This document shows, one piece after another, positions 7,767 to 16,531 of a stretch of 64,000 nt of DNA (position 1 is its first letter; each line of letters begins with the position of its first letter). The DNA comes from Conyzicola nivalis_A (GTDB taxonomy: Bacteria > Actinomycetota > Actinomycetes > Actinomycetales > Microbacteriaceae), in NCBI RefSeq assembly GCF_040548875.1, contig NZ_JBEPSJ010000001.1, forward strand, positions 558,001 to 622,000. The letters are read 5' to 3'. The translations under genes and the position numbers were made by a program. The notes beneath the pieces were generated by a model. That model was given only the letters and a program-made list of their open reading frames with translations, was not told the origin of the DNA and ran no database searches.

Positions 7767-8534
7767 TCACTGCACCAGAATCTGCACGGGGAATTCGTTC
7801 TCGATCGAACCGTCTGCGGCCGAGATGCTGAAGGCGACGAGGTCATAGAACCCGCCGGGCAGGTGTGCGGGCAGAGTCACCAGCTCGCCGAAGTTCGACT
7901 CGACTCCGCCCTCCTCGGTCAGGAGGTCGCGCGAGAACACCACGGTGCCCCCGGCATCCCGAAGATCCACTGTGAGTGCCGCCTCGAAGACCGTCGCCCT
8001 GCCCTGAACCGAGACGACGCCCCCGGGGGCGACGGTGTCGCCGCACACGGGACTGGTGAGATAGATCACGGGCCGAGTGGCTGACAACGTCACCGGCCGC
8101 TCGACGAGATTCGCGATCGAGTCGTCCTCGGGGCTGCGCTCGTAGGCTCTGAGCACGATGGGAGCGTCGGCGTCCGACTCCGGAACGATACCGAGAACCG
8201 TCGACCAGGTCCCCTCGGTTCCGCTGCCCGACGTCGCAGACACGTGACGGATGCAGAGGGTGTCGCCTGCCTCATTCTGCGCGTCGACCACGAGGTGAGC
8301 CTCGAATGTGTTCGCCGTGCCGCTCAGGGCGACGGGGGTGGTGACCGTCGCGTCGAGCGCGGGCTCGACGATGCGGATGAGCGGTTCCCGCGCGGTCGCC
8401 GTGGGGGTCGGTGTGCCGGACGCCCCCGGTGGAGAGCCGCTGTACGGAGGAGTACCGCCGTCGTCACCGCACGCCGTGATCGCGAGAATCGTGGCGGAGA
8501 CTGCAATGAGAGAAATCGTTCTGCGCCGGACCAT
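7767..8534 (-). CDS. lipoprotein with two Gmad2 immunoglobulin-like domains
   Basis: A 255-residue secreted lipoprotein. The N-terminus MVRRRTISLIAVSATILAIT is followed by the lipobox Cys (ITAC, C23), then a Pro/Thr/Gly-rich linker to about residue 50. Two Ig-like domains follow. The first (about 53-150) carries P..TTPVALSGTANTFEA; the second (about 160-255) carries P..GGVVSVQGRATVFEA. The GxAxxFEAxLxV pattern is the Gmad2 signature. Gmad2 is known from spore germination proteins but also occurs in non-spore-formers, where it probably binds wall components. I chose the ATG at 8534 because it gives the signal peptide and has AGGA upstream; upstream extensions in frame are low-complexity. Confidence 0.82.
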   Translation of the reverse strand: MVRRRTISLIAVSATILAITACGDDGGTPPYSGSPPGASGTPTPTATAREPLIRIVEPALDATVTTPVALSGTANTFEAHLVVDAQNEAGDTLCIRHVSATSGSGTEGTWSTVLGIVPESDADAPIVLRAYERSPEDDSIANLVERPVTLSATRPVIYLTSPVCGDTVAPGGVVSVQGRATVFEAALTVDLRDAGGTVVFSRDLLTEEGGVESNFGELVTLPAHLPGGFYDLVAFSISAADGSIENEFPVQILVQ

Positions 8535-8643
8535 CGTCCTGGTCCTTTCCACGCCCGATTTTACTCCGCACGAGCCTCGGCGGCTCGGTTTTCTCGGCCG
8601 GCTGCGGCTGTTGCCCGACCGACTCCCGTGGCACGATCGATGG

Positions 8644-9216
8644 ATGACCCCGACCCTGCACATCACCGACGACGACACGGCCGACGCGCTGCTGTCGAAC
8701 GACCCGCTGGCCCTGCTCATCGGCATGCTGCTCGACCAGCAGGTGCCGATGGAGACCGCGTTCGCCGGCCCCGCCAAGCTGCTCGACCGCATCGGAACCC
8801 TCGACCCCAAGGCGATCGCCGACTACGACTCCGACGAGCTCGAGGCGGTGTTCCGCATCACCCCGTCGATCCACCGGTATCCGGGATCGATGGCCGGCCG
8901 CGTGCAGGCCCTCTGCGCGGCGGTCGTCGAGAACTGGGGCGGCGAGGCATCCGCCATCTGGACCGAGGGGGAGCCCGACGGCCCGGAGATCCTCAGGCGG
9001 CTGAAGGCCCTGCCCGGCTTCGGCGAGCAGAAGGCCAAGATCTTCCTCGCCCTGCTGGGCAAGCAGTACGGCGTGACGGCAGACGGATGGCGCGCGGCCG
9101 CCGGCGACTACGGACTCGAGGGCTCGCACCGTTCCGTCGCCGACATCGTCGACCCGCAATCGCTCACCAAGGTGCGCGAGTTCAAGAAGGCCGCGAAGGC
9201 GGCTGCCAAGGGCTGA
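8644..9216 (+). CDS. HhH-GPD-type base excision repair protein
   Basis: A 190-residue protein resembling short HhH-GPD glycosylase-like proteins of actinobacteria. The core LLDQQVPMETAFAGPAKLLDRIGTLDP (residues 30-56) is the usual first half, and LPGFGEQKAKIFLALLGK (about 123-140) is the helix-hairpin-helix. An Asp-containing VTADGWRAAAGDYG segment follows, where glycosylases carry their catalytic Asp. The substrate base is unknown. It is divergent from the Gmad2 lipoprotein gene. No clear Shine-Dalgarno precedes the ATG, so a leaderless transcript is possible. Confidence 0.85.
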   Translation: MTPTLHITDDDTADALLSNDPLALLIGMLLDQQVPMETAFAGPAKLLDRIGTLDPKAIADYDSDELEAVFRITPSIHRYPGSMAGRVQALCAAVVENWGGEASAIWTEGEPDGPEILRRLKALPGFGEQKAKIFLALLGKQYGVTADGWRAAAGDYGLEGSHRSVADIVDPQSLTKVREFKKAAKAAAKG

Positions 9217-9253
9217 CGGAATTCCGGCGGGCCCGAGGGCGTTGCCCCCGGCA

Positions 9254-10351
9254 ATGACTTCGACACAAAGCAACCAGCAGACCGCCGCCCGCACCGCCCT
9301 CGTCGTGGGCGCCACAGGGATCGGCGGTTCGGCTCTCACCGACCGGCTCGTGGACGACGGGTGGACGGTGCTCGCGCTGGCGCGCAGAGCGGGGGCGGAG
9401 CGCGACGGAGTGCGGTGGGTCACGGCCGACCTGCGCTCGCCCGACGACCTGCGCGCGGCGCTCGGCACGCTTCATCCGACCCACGTCTTCTTCACCGCGT
9501 GGGCCCGGCAGGCCACCGAACGCGAGAACATCGCGGTAAACGGAGCGATGGTGCGCGACCTGCTCGCTGCGCTCGACCATGCGCCGCTCGAGCACGTGGC
9601 TCTCGTCACCGGGCTGAAGCACTACCTCGGCCCGTTCGAGACCTACGGGCAGGGCCCCATCCCCGAGACCCCGTTCCGCGAGGACGAACCGCGACTGGAA
9701 GCCCCGAACTTCTACTACGCGCAGGAGGACGAGCTGTTCGCTGCGGCGGAGCGGCAGGGCTTCACCTGGTCGGTGCACCGCTCGCATACCGTGATCGGAC
9801 ACGCGGTCGGCAACCTGATGAACATGGGGCTGACCCTCGCGGTGTACGCCTCGATCTGCCGCGAGCTCGACCTGCCATTCGCCTTCCCCGGCAGCGAGAC
9901 CCAGTGGAACGGGCTGACCGACATGACCGACGCGACGGTGCTCGCCGAACAGCTGGTCTGGGCGGCGACCACCGACGAGGGCCGCGACCAGGCGTTCAAC
10001 GTGGTCAACGGCGACGTGTTCCGCTGGCGCTCGATGTGGCTTCGGCTCGCCGACTACTTCGGGGTGGAGCCCGTGGGACCCTCGGTTGCGCCGAACACGC
10101 TCGAGGCCCAGATGACCGGCATGGATGACACGTGGGCACGCATCGCTCGGGAGCACGGTCTCGCCGAGACCGACCTGTCACGCCTCGCGTCGTGGTGGCA
10201 CACCGACGCCGACCTGGGCCGGCAGATCGAGGTGGTCGCCGACATGAGCAAGGCGAGGCTCGCCGGCTTCACGACGCACCACCGCACCTCGGACTCGTTC
10301 ACGGCGCTCTTCGACCGGTACCGCGCCGAGAAGCTGATCCCCGCCGCCTAG
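9254..10351 (+). CDS. SDR family NAD(P)-dependent oxidoreductase (PRISE-like)
   Basis: A 365-residue extended short-chain dehydrogenase. The Rossmann glycine motif VVGATGIGGSAL is at about residues 18-29. TGLKHYLGPFETYG (about 121-134) and NFYYAQED (about 154-161) are the signature pair of progesterone-5-beta-reductase/iridoid-synthase-like enzymes, which reduce enones; the second supplies the catalytic Tyr. The substrate is unknown. A TTG 12 nt upstream (9242) is in frame and cannot be excluded as the start. It is convergent with the helicase gene, with a perfect hairpin between them. Confidence 0.85.
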   Translation: MTSTQSNQQTAARTALVVGATGIGGSALTDRLVDDGWTVLALARRAGAERDGVRWVTADLRSPDDLRAALGTLHPTHVFFTAWARQATERENIAVNGAMVRDLLAALDHAPLEHVALVTGLKHYLGPFETYGQGPIPETPFREDEPRLEAPNFYYAQEDELFAAAERQGFTWSVHRSHTVIGHAVGNLMNMGLTLAVYASICRELDLPFAFPGSETQWNGLTDMTDATVLAEQLVWAATTDEGRDQAFNVVNGDVFRWRSMWLRLADYFGVEPVGPSVAPNTLEAQMTGMDDTWARIAREHGLAETDLSRLASWWHTDADLGRQIEVVADMSKARLAGFTTHHRTSDSFTALFDRYRAEKLIPAA

Positions 10352-10361
10352 CGAACGGGCT

Positions 10362-10390
10362 CTCGTCGGGCCCTCGACGGGCCCGACGAG
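10362..10390. terminator. bidirectional hairpin between SDR and helicase genes
   Basis: A perfect 12-bp stem, CTCGTCGGGCCC against GGGCCCGACGAG, with a 5-nt loop. It lies between two convergent genes. There is no U-tract on either side, as is frequent in high-GC actinobacteria. Confidence 0.6.
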
Positions 10391-10398
10391 GTGCGCCG

Positions 10399-12189
10399 CT
10401 ACCGGCGCGGCTTGCGGTCGGGGCGGTCGCCGTAGGTCTCGCGCTTCGGGCCGCCGCGGTCGGGCTTGATCTCGATCAGCTTGCCGCTGATGCGGGTGTC
10501 GGACAGCTTGTCGAGCACGTCAGAGGCGAGGTCGGCCGGCAGCTCGACGAGCGAGAAGTCGGGTCGGATGTCGATGTGGCCGAAGTCCTCACGGCTCAGG
10601 CCGCCCTCGTTGGCGAGCGCCCCGACGATCTGGCGCGGCTCGACGCGGTGACGCTTGCCGACCTCGATGCGGTAGGTCGACAGCGGCTTGCCGCTCGTGC
10701 GCGGGCGGCGCTCGGCACGCTCGGGCCGGTCGGGCCGGTCGTCGCGGAACGACCGCTCGGAGCGACCCTGGCGGTCGTTCTGGTCGCGGTCCATGCGCTC
10801 GCGCTCGCGACGGGCGAAGCGGGGGTCGTCGGGGGAGAGCAGCAGGGGGGTGTCGCCCTGCGCCACGACCGCCAGCGCGGCGGCGACATCGGACTCGACG
10901 ACGTCGTGGTGCTCGACGTAGTGCGCGATGATGTCGCGGAACGTGTTGAGCGTCGTCTCGTCGCCGAGCGCCGCGGTGATCGCGTCGTCGAAGCGGGTGA
11001 GGCGGGTGACGTTCACGTCTTCGACGCTCGGCATGCGCATCTCGACCATCGGCTGGCGCGTGGCCTTCTCGATGGCGCCGAGCAGGCGTCGCTCGCGCGG
11101 GGTGACGAAGCTGATCGCGGCGCCGCTGCGTCCCGCGCGGCCGGTGCGGCCGATGCGGTGTACGTACGACTCGGTGTCGATCGGGATGTCGTAGTTGACG
11201 ACGTGCGAGATGCGCTCGACGTCGAGGCCGCGAGCCGCGACATCCGTCGCCACCAGGATGTCGAGCTTACCGTTCTTGAGCTGCTCGACGGTGCGCTCAC
11301 GCTGCGCCTGGGCGACGTCGCCGCTGATGGCCGAGGCCGAGTAGCCGCGGGCGCGCAGCTTCTCGGCGAGGGTCTCCGTCTCGTTCTTGGTGCGCACGAA
11401 CACGATCATCCCCTCGAAGTTCTCGACCTCGAGTATGCGGGTGAGGGCGTCGATCTTCTGCGGGTACGACACCATGAGGTAGCGCTGCGTGGTGTTCGCG
11501 CTGGTCGTGGTCTTGTTCTTGACCGTGATCTCTTCGGGGTCGTGCAGGTACTTCTGCGAGATGCGGCGGATCTGTGCGGGCATCGTCGCGGAGAACAACG
11601 CGATCTGCTTGTCGTCGGGGGTGTCGGCGAGGATCGTCTCGACGTCTTCGGCGAAGCCCATCTTCAGCATCTCGTCTGCCTCGTCGAGCACGAGGTACTT
11701 CAGCTGCGAGAGGTCGAGGGTGCCCTTGTCGAGGTGGTCCATGATGCGGCCCGGGGTGCCGACGACGACGTGGACGCCGCGGCGGAGCGCAGAGAGCTGC
11801 ACGCCGTAGCCCTGTCCGCCGTAGACCGGCAGCACGTGCACGCCCTTGAGGTGCGACGCGTAGCGCTCGAACGCCTCGCACACCTGGAGTGCGAGCTCGC
11901 GAGTGGGGGCGAGCACGAGCGCCTGCGGGCTCTTCTGGCTCAGGTCGAGGCGCGAGAGGATGGGGAGCGCGAAGGCCGCGGTCTTTCCGGTTCCGGTCTG
12001 CGCGACGCCGAGCACGTCGCGGCCGGAGAGCAGCGGCGGGATGGTCGCGGCCTGGATGGCCGACGGGGTCTCGTAGCCGACGTCCTTGAGGGCCTTCAGT
12101 ACTGCGTCACCGAGCCCCAATTCGGTGAACGTGAGGGTAGCGGGGGCGGCTTCTGCCTCGCTGGGTGCGGATGTTTCTGGGGAAGTCAT
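10399..12189 (-). CDS. DEAD-box ATP-dependent RNA helicase
   Basis: A 596-residue helicase with all classical motifs: the Q-motif region (FTELGLGDAVLKAL), Walker A AQTGTGKTAA at about residue 58, PTRELA, DEAD within VLDEADEMLKMGF, SAT (LFSATMP) and HRIGRTGRAGR. After an Arg/Asp-rich linker (about 440-510) comes a DbpA/CsdA-type RNA-binding domain (about 515-585), followed by a basic tail. This layout is that of DeaD/CsdA-type cold-shock and ribosome-assembly helicases. The ATG at 12189 gives the normal N-terminus; the upstream in-frame extension is low-complexity. Its presence near an ice-binding protein fits a cold-adapted host, but the helicase is also general. Confidence 0.95.
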   Translation of the reverse strand: MTSPETSAPSEAEAAPATLTFTELGLGDAVLKALKDVGYETPSAIQAATIPPLLSGRDVLGVAQTGTGKTAAFALPILSRLDLSQKSPQALVLAPTRELALQVCEAFERYASHLKGVHVLPVYGGQGYGVQLSALRRGVHVVVGTPGRIMDHLDKGTLDLSQLKYLVLDEADEMLKMGFAEDVETILADTPDDKQIALFSATMPAQIRRISQKYLHDPEEITVKNKTTTSANTTQRYLMVSYPQKIDALTRILEVENFEGMIVFVRTKNETETLAEKLRARGYSASAISGDVAQAQRERTVEQLKNGKLDILVATDVAARGLDVERISHVVNYDIPIDTESYVHRIGRTGRAGRSGAAISFVTPRERRLLGAIEKATRQPMVEMRMPSVEDVNVTRLTRFDDAITAALGDETTLNTFRDIIAHYVEHHDVVESDVAAALAVVAQGDTPLLLSPDDPRFARRERERMDRDQNDRQGRSERSFRDDRPDRPERAERRPRTSGKPLSTYRIEVGKRHRVEPRQIVGALANEGGLSREDFGHIDIRPDFSLVELPADLASDVLDKLSDTRISGKLIEIKPDRGGPKRETYGDRPDRKPRR

Positions 12190-12422
12190 ACCCCAACGGT
12201 AGCCCGTCGCGACGGTGCGGGATATCGCGGCGGTGCAATACTGAGTAGTATGCGGCCGAATCCGGCGCCGGATCGGCCCGCAGGGAGAGCGCTGCACTCC
12301 TTCTTCCGAGAGTCAATGGGGAGATTTCTCTAGGAAAAGTCGGGAACAGGTGTTGTAATTCATTAAGTGTAGGTGTTTCGCCTTTGGCGGGGCCGAGCGC
12401 TCAGGCAGTTAGGGGAAGCCAC

Positions 12423-13616
12423 ATGAACCAGTTCCGACTCGGCCCACGATCCGCATCCGCAGGTGTGGTGGCGGTCCTCCTGGGGATCGGCGTGGCCCTC
12501 GTGCCGGCCGGCACCGCCACCGCCGACACCACCATCGACGGACCGGTGAACCTCGGAACCGCGACCCCCTACGGAGTGCTCGGCGCGAGCACCGTCACCA
12601 ACACCGGTCCGTCAGTGATCGGCGGCGACCTCGGGCTCAGCCCGGGCACGTCGATCACCGGTTTCCCTCCCGGAACCGTGCTCGGCACCACGCACCCCAC
12701 CGACGCCGTCGCCACGCAGGCGCAGATCGACCTCACCACCGCGTACAACGTCGCGGCGAGTCTCACGCCGACGACGACCGGCCTCGCCGACCTCGTCGGG
12801 CTGTCGCTCACCCCGGGCGTCTACTCCGGGCAGGAGCTCTCGCTCTCCGGCGACCTCACCCTGGCGGGCACCGCGTCTTCGGTCTGGGTGTTCCAGGCCG
12901 CGAGCACTCTCGTGACGGGCTCGGCCAGCCGCATCATCCTCACCGGCGGCGCCACCGCCTGCAACGTCTTCTGGCAGGTAGGCAGTTCTGCCACGCTCGG
13001 AACGTCATCCCAGTTCACCGGCACCATCATGGCGAACCAGTCGATCACCGCGACGACGTCGGCGACCATCGCCGGGCGCCTGCTCGCCGACAACGGCGCA
13101 GTGACCCTGGACAGCAACGTCATCACGACGCCGACCGGGTGCAACCCTCCCGGTACCGTCTCGACCAGCCCGACCATCACCTCGGGGGCACCGACCGCCA
13201 CCGGCGTGGTCGGCACCCCCTACTCGTACACCGTGACGTCGTCCGGCACGCCGACCCCGACGTACTCGATCACCGGCAGCCTGCCCACCGGTCTCTCGCT
13301 CAACGCCACGACGGGTGCGATCACCGGCACGCCGACCACTCCGGGCACGTACACCTTCACGATCACCGCTGACAACGGCGTGACGCCCGCTGTCTCCGCG
13401 AGCTACTCGATAGTCATCGCCGCCGTGGCCGCTGCGACTCCCGGAGGCGGCGGTGGCGGCGGTGCTGCCGGCACGCGCGTCTCCGAGCTCGCGAACACCG
13501 GCGTCGACGCCGCGCCACTGGCGACGCTGGGCGCGCTCCTGCTCGGCCTCGGTGCCGTGCTGCTGATGCTTCGTCGCAGCGCGTCGAGTGGCGAAGTAGG
13601 TCGAGTGTCGAAGTAG
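12423..13616 (+). CDS. ice-binding family (DUF3494) protein with LANTG cell-wall anchor
   Basis: A 397-residue secreted wall protein. A signal peptide (residues 1-36, ending in TATA-DTT) leads into a DUF3494 ice-binding beta-helix (about 40-235), with Thr/Ser/Gly-rich repeats such as LGTATPYGVLGASTVTNTG and a final GRLLADNGAVTL. A putative Ig domain (about 250-335) with the SGTPTPTYSITGSLPTGLSL pattern follows. A Gly-rich linker then precedes a sortase motif LANTG (356-360), a hydrophobic helix and RRS. LAxTG is the form used by class E sortases; no sortase gene is in the window. AGGGGA lies before the ATG. The last codons fall in a 17-bp tandem duplication. Confidence 0.9.
   Translation: MNQFRLGPRSASAGVVAVLLGIGVALVPAGTATADTTIDGPVNLGTATPYGVLGASTVTNTGPSVIGGDLGLSPGTSITGFPPGTVLGTTHPTDAVATQAQIDLTTAYNVAASLTPTTTGLADLVGLSLTPGVYSGQELSLSGDLTLAGTASSVWVFQAASTLVTGSASRIILTGGATACNVFWQVGSSATLGTSSQFTGTIMANQSITATTSATIAGRLLADNGAVTLDSNVITTPTGCNPPGTVSTSPTITSGAPTATGVVGTPYSYTVTSSGTPTPTYSITGSLPTGLSLNATTGAITGTPTTPGTYTFTITADNGVTPAVSASYSIVIAAVAAATPGGGGGGGAAGTRVSELANTGVDAAPLATLGALLLGLGAVLLMLRRSASSGEVGRVSK
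13583..13616 (+). repeat. 17-bp tandem duplication at the end of the ice-binding gene
   Basis: Two adjacent copies of GTCGAGTGNCGAAGTAG (13583-13599 and 13600-13616), which differ at one base. Because 17 is not a multiple of 3, the two copies are read in different frames, and the second supplies the TAG stop codon. The duplication therefore sets the last residues of the protein. Confidence 0.7.
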
Positions 13617-13650
13617 GGCGACGCTCGCAGTAGGACGGCGGCTCGCGGAG

Positions 13651-14094
13651 TCACCGCCGCACGACGAGCACCGGGCACGTCGCGTGCCGCACGCACTGCT
13701 CGCTCACCGAACCGAGCAGCAGCGACGAGAATCCGCCCCTGCCGCGCGAGCCGATGACCAGCATGAGGGACTCGGCGGATGCCTCCATCAGCACGGCTGC
13801 GGGATGTCCGAGCACCCCGCGGTAGTCGACGGTGACCGCCGGGTGCCGTGCCGCCAGGGCTCTCGTCGACTCCTCGAGCTTGTCGCGCACCTTCGCCGAC
13901 ACCTCGTCGAACGACGCCACGTAGCCGTGGTCGACGAGCGCTCCTCTAGGCGCGGTGTCGACGGTCCAGGCTCGGATCACGACGAGGTCGGCGCCCAGCT
14001 TCTCGGCGAGCTCGAGGGCGAACTCGAGCGCCTCGGTCGAGCTGCGTGACCCGTCGTTGCCCACGACGATCGTGGATGTGTGCTCCGCCGACAT
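13651..14094 (-). CDS. universal stress protein, single domain
   Basis: A 147-residue UspA-type protein starting MSAEHTSTIVVGNDGSRSSTEALEFALELAEK. The ATP-binding signature GSRGRGGFSSLLLGSVSEQCVRHATCPVLVV is complete at the C-terminus (about residues 115-145), so ATP binding is expected. GGGAGG lies 5 nt before the ATG at 14094. It is divergent from a two-domain universal stress protein, with 148 nt between them. Such pairs respond to hypoxia, starvation or redox stress in actinobacteria. Confidence 0.93.
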   Translation of the reverse strand: MSAEHTSTIVVGNDGSRSSTEALEFALELAEKLGADLVVIRAWTVDTAPRGALVDHGYVASFDEVSAKVRDKLEESTRALAARHPAVTVDYRGVLGHPAAVLMEASAESLMLVIGSRGRGGFSSLLLGSVSEQCVRHATCPVLVVRR

Positions 14095-14242
14095 GTCGAA
14101 CCTCCCGTGAGTCAGCACGTATACGCCAGAGGCTATGCCTGCCGCGTGCCCGCCGCTTTGGCCCTACCGCTGGCCGGTCGCAGCCGCGACGATGGACATA
14201 GCCGCGGCGTCTCGCGCGGCGGCCTGAAGCGAAGGAGCGATC

Positions 14243-15091
14243 ATGGCCGACAGGGTGGTCGTGGCGGTCGACAACCGCGCCGCGAGCGAATCGGTGCTGC
14301 ACTGGCTGCACACGAGATGGACGAGAGCGGGCGACTTCGACGTCGAGGTCGTCGCGGTCGCCGACCTCGGCTGGGTGCCGGTCGGATCGAGCGACGTCGG
14401 CTACCGCTCGGGGTATGAGACGGCGCTCGAGGAGTCGGGCGCGGCCATCCGCGAACGGCTACCGGGCGCGAGCGTCGAGACCACCGTGCTGTGGGGGCTC
14501 CCGCCCGACGTGCTCGTCGACGTGTCGAAGCGCGCCGACCTGCTCGTGCTTGGTAGTGACAAGACGGGGTTCTTCCAAGGACTCGTGTCTGGAACGCTTC
14601 CCCTGCGGGTCGCGGCGCACAGTCACTGCCCGGTCGTCGTCGTGCCCGCAGGGTGGAGTCCGGGGGAGCCGCGGGTCGTGGTCGGCGTCGCCCTGGACGC
14701 GACGGATGCCGCGCCGATCGAGGTCGGCGCGCGCGAGGCGGAGCGTTCCGGGGGCGGACTGCGGCTTCTGCACGCCGTCACTCTTCCCCAGTCGCTGCTG
14801 GTGGAAGACCTCATCACCACCGAGACCTACGACGAGGTCGCCGAGGCCCGCACCCGCATGCTCGCTCTCGCCGTCGAGGAGGTTCGAGCGCGCCATCCGG
14901 GAATCGAGGTCTCCACCGCACTCCCTCGAGGACGCGCGGTGGTCGCACTCGTCGACGAGGCGCGCGACGGGGCTCTCGTCGTCGTGGGCACTCATCGACG
15001 ACGGGCGCTCGCCCGGTTGATTCTCGGCTCGGTGAGCCACGACGTGCTGCTCAACGCGCCGTGTCCGATCATCGTGGTTCCGACGACCTAG
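14243..15091 (+). CDS. tandem universal stress protein, two Usp domains
   Basis: A 282-residue protein with two Usp domains, about residues 1-137 and 145-282. The first starts MADRVVVAVDNRAASESVLHW and ends GSDKTGFFQGLVSGTLPLRVAAHSHCPVVVV, where the GxxGxG loop is altered. The second ends VGTHRRRALARLILGSVSHDVLLNAPCPIIVV, also with a modified glycine loop, so neither domain may bind ATP in the canonical way. GGAG precedes the ATG. It is divergent from the single-domain Usp gene. Confidence 0.9.
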   Translation: MADRVVVAVDNRAASESVLHWLHTRWTRAGDFDVEVVAVADLGWVPVGSSDVGYRSGYETALEESGAAIRERLPGASVETTVLWGLPPDVLVDVSKRADLLVLGSDKTGFFQGLVSGTLPLRVAAHSHCPVVVVPAGWSPGEPRVVVGVALDATDAAPIEVGAREAERSGGGLRLLHAVTLPQSLLVEDLITTETYDEVAEARTRMLALAVEEVRARHPGIEVSTALPRGRAVVALVDEARDGALVVVGTHRRRALARLILGSVSHDVLLNAPCPIIVVPTT

Positions 15092-15172
15092 GTGCGGCTA
15101 GCATGATGCTGTGCAGACCATCTCGACACAATCTCAGTTCATGGCGGGCGCCCGCCGCACGGTGAGCACCGC

Positions 15173-16528
15173 GTGAGCGAGATCGACCGTCGAGACGACT
15201 CCGACCTGATGGCGCTGCTCTCCGCCGGACAGGCGTCCGTGTGGGACCCTCGCGGCGCGGAGGCCGTCGCGGCGAGACGGCGGGGCCGACGCCGTGGATT
15301 GATCGCGGCGGGGGTGGTCGCACTCGTGATCCTGGCCGTCGTCGGAACGTACATCCCGCTGAGTCTCAACGCGCCCGTCGTCGCCCCGACTGTGACGCTG
15401 ACGCCGCCGGTGCCCGAGCAGCCGGCGGCCGTGAACCTGACGCCGCCGACGGCGGGTGTGAGCGCCGTGAGCGTGACCGGCGCCGAGCAGTTTCCCGGCA
15501 CCGTCGGCACCGACGGCATGCTGGTGCTGAACGGCGGGGCGGAGGCGCGCCCGATCGCGAGCCTCACCAAGGTGATCACGGCGCTCGTGGTGCTCGGGGC
15601 GAAGCCGCTCGCGCCGGGCGAGGCCGGTCCGACCCTCACGTTCTCGAAGGCCGACAACGACCTCTACGACAAGTACTACGTGCTCGGCGCGTCGATCCAA
15701 CGGATGAAGATCGGCTCGGCGATGACGCAGCGCGACGCGCTCGAGGTCATGCTCGTGGCCTCGGCGTCGAACTACGGCGAGGCCGTCGCCAACTGGGCGT
15801 TCGGTTCTACGGCGAACTTCAGGGCGGCCACGAAGACCTGGTTGGCATCGAACGGGCTCGCCGCGACCACCATCGTCGAACCGACGGGCATCGACCCGCG
15901 CAACACCAGCACGCCGGCCGATCTGATCGCCATCGCCAGAATCGCCATGGCGAACCCTGTGGTCGCCGAGATCGTCGGCTCGCGCAGCGTCGACGTGCCG
16001 AACCTCGGGCAGCTGTCGAACACCAACCCGATCCTCGGTTCCGACGGCGTCGTCGGCCTCAAGACCGGCACGCTCGAGCAGTCCGGCTCGTGCCTGCTGT
16101 TCTCGGCGAGCATCGAGGTGGGGCTCGCGGCCCCGATCACACTCACCGGGGTGGTGCTCGAGGCGTCGGACAACTTCGCCGCCGGTGTCGCGGCACGAGC
16201 GCTGATCGACACCGTGCGGGCCGGCTTCCGGGAGGTGCGGCTCGTGCCGTTGAACACGGTCGTCGGCACCTACACGACGCCGTGGGGCGACACCGCCGAC
16301 GTGGTGACGGCGTCGAGCCCGACGGTGTTGACCTGGTCGGACACCCCCGTGTCGGTCACCCTCGCGAGCGATCCAGTGCGGGAGGCGAAGAGCGGCACCG
16401 AGGTCGGCAGCCTCACCTACGTGGTCGGTGCCGAGACGGTCGTCGTGCCGCTCGAGCTGCGCGGCGGGATCGCCGGTCCCGGCGGCCAGTGGCGCCTGAC
16501 CCACCCCGAGATCCTGCTCGCGCAGTAG
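15173..16528 (+). CDS. D-alanyl-D-alanine carboxypeptidase (penicillin-binding protein)
   Basis: A 451-residue membrane-anchored D,D-peptidase. The cytoplasmic N-terminus of about 40 residues is basic (RRRGRRRG) and is followed by one helix (about 44-63), so the catalytic domain is outside the cell. The three active-site motifs are present: SLTK (about 125), SASN (about 200) and KTG (about 300, within VGLKTGTLEQSG). The tail after about residue 370 is a beta-rich extension. It trims the D-Ala of peptidoglycan stem peptides. The start is a GTG. It is convergent with the nucleoside hydrolase gene, only 3 nt apart. Confidence 0.9.
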   Translation: MSEIDRRDDSDLMALLSAGQASVWDPRGAEAVAARRRGRRRGLIAAGVVALVILAVVGTYIPLSLNAPVVAPTVTLTPPVPEQPAAVNLTPPTAGVSAVSVTGAEQFPGTVGTDGMLVLNGGAEARPIASLTKVITALVVLGAKPLAPGEAGPTLTFSKADNDLYDKYYVLGASIQRMKIGSAMTQRDALEVMLVASASNYGEAVANWAFGSTANFRAATKTWLASNGLAATTIVEPTGIDPRNTSTPADLIAIARIAMANPVVAEIVGSRSVDVPNLGQLSNTNPILGSDGVVGLKTGTLEQSGSCLLFSASIEVGLAAPITLTGVVLEASDNFAAGVAARALIDTVRAGFREVRLVPLNTVVGTYTTPWGDTADVVTASSPTVLTWSDTPVSVTLASDPVREAKSGTEVGSLTYVVGAETVVVPLELRGGIAGPGGQWRLTHPEILLAQ

Positions 16529-16531
16529 CGT

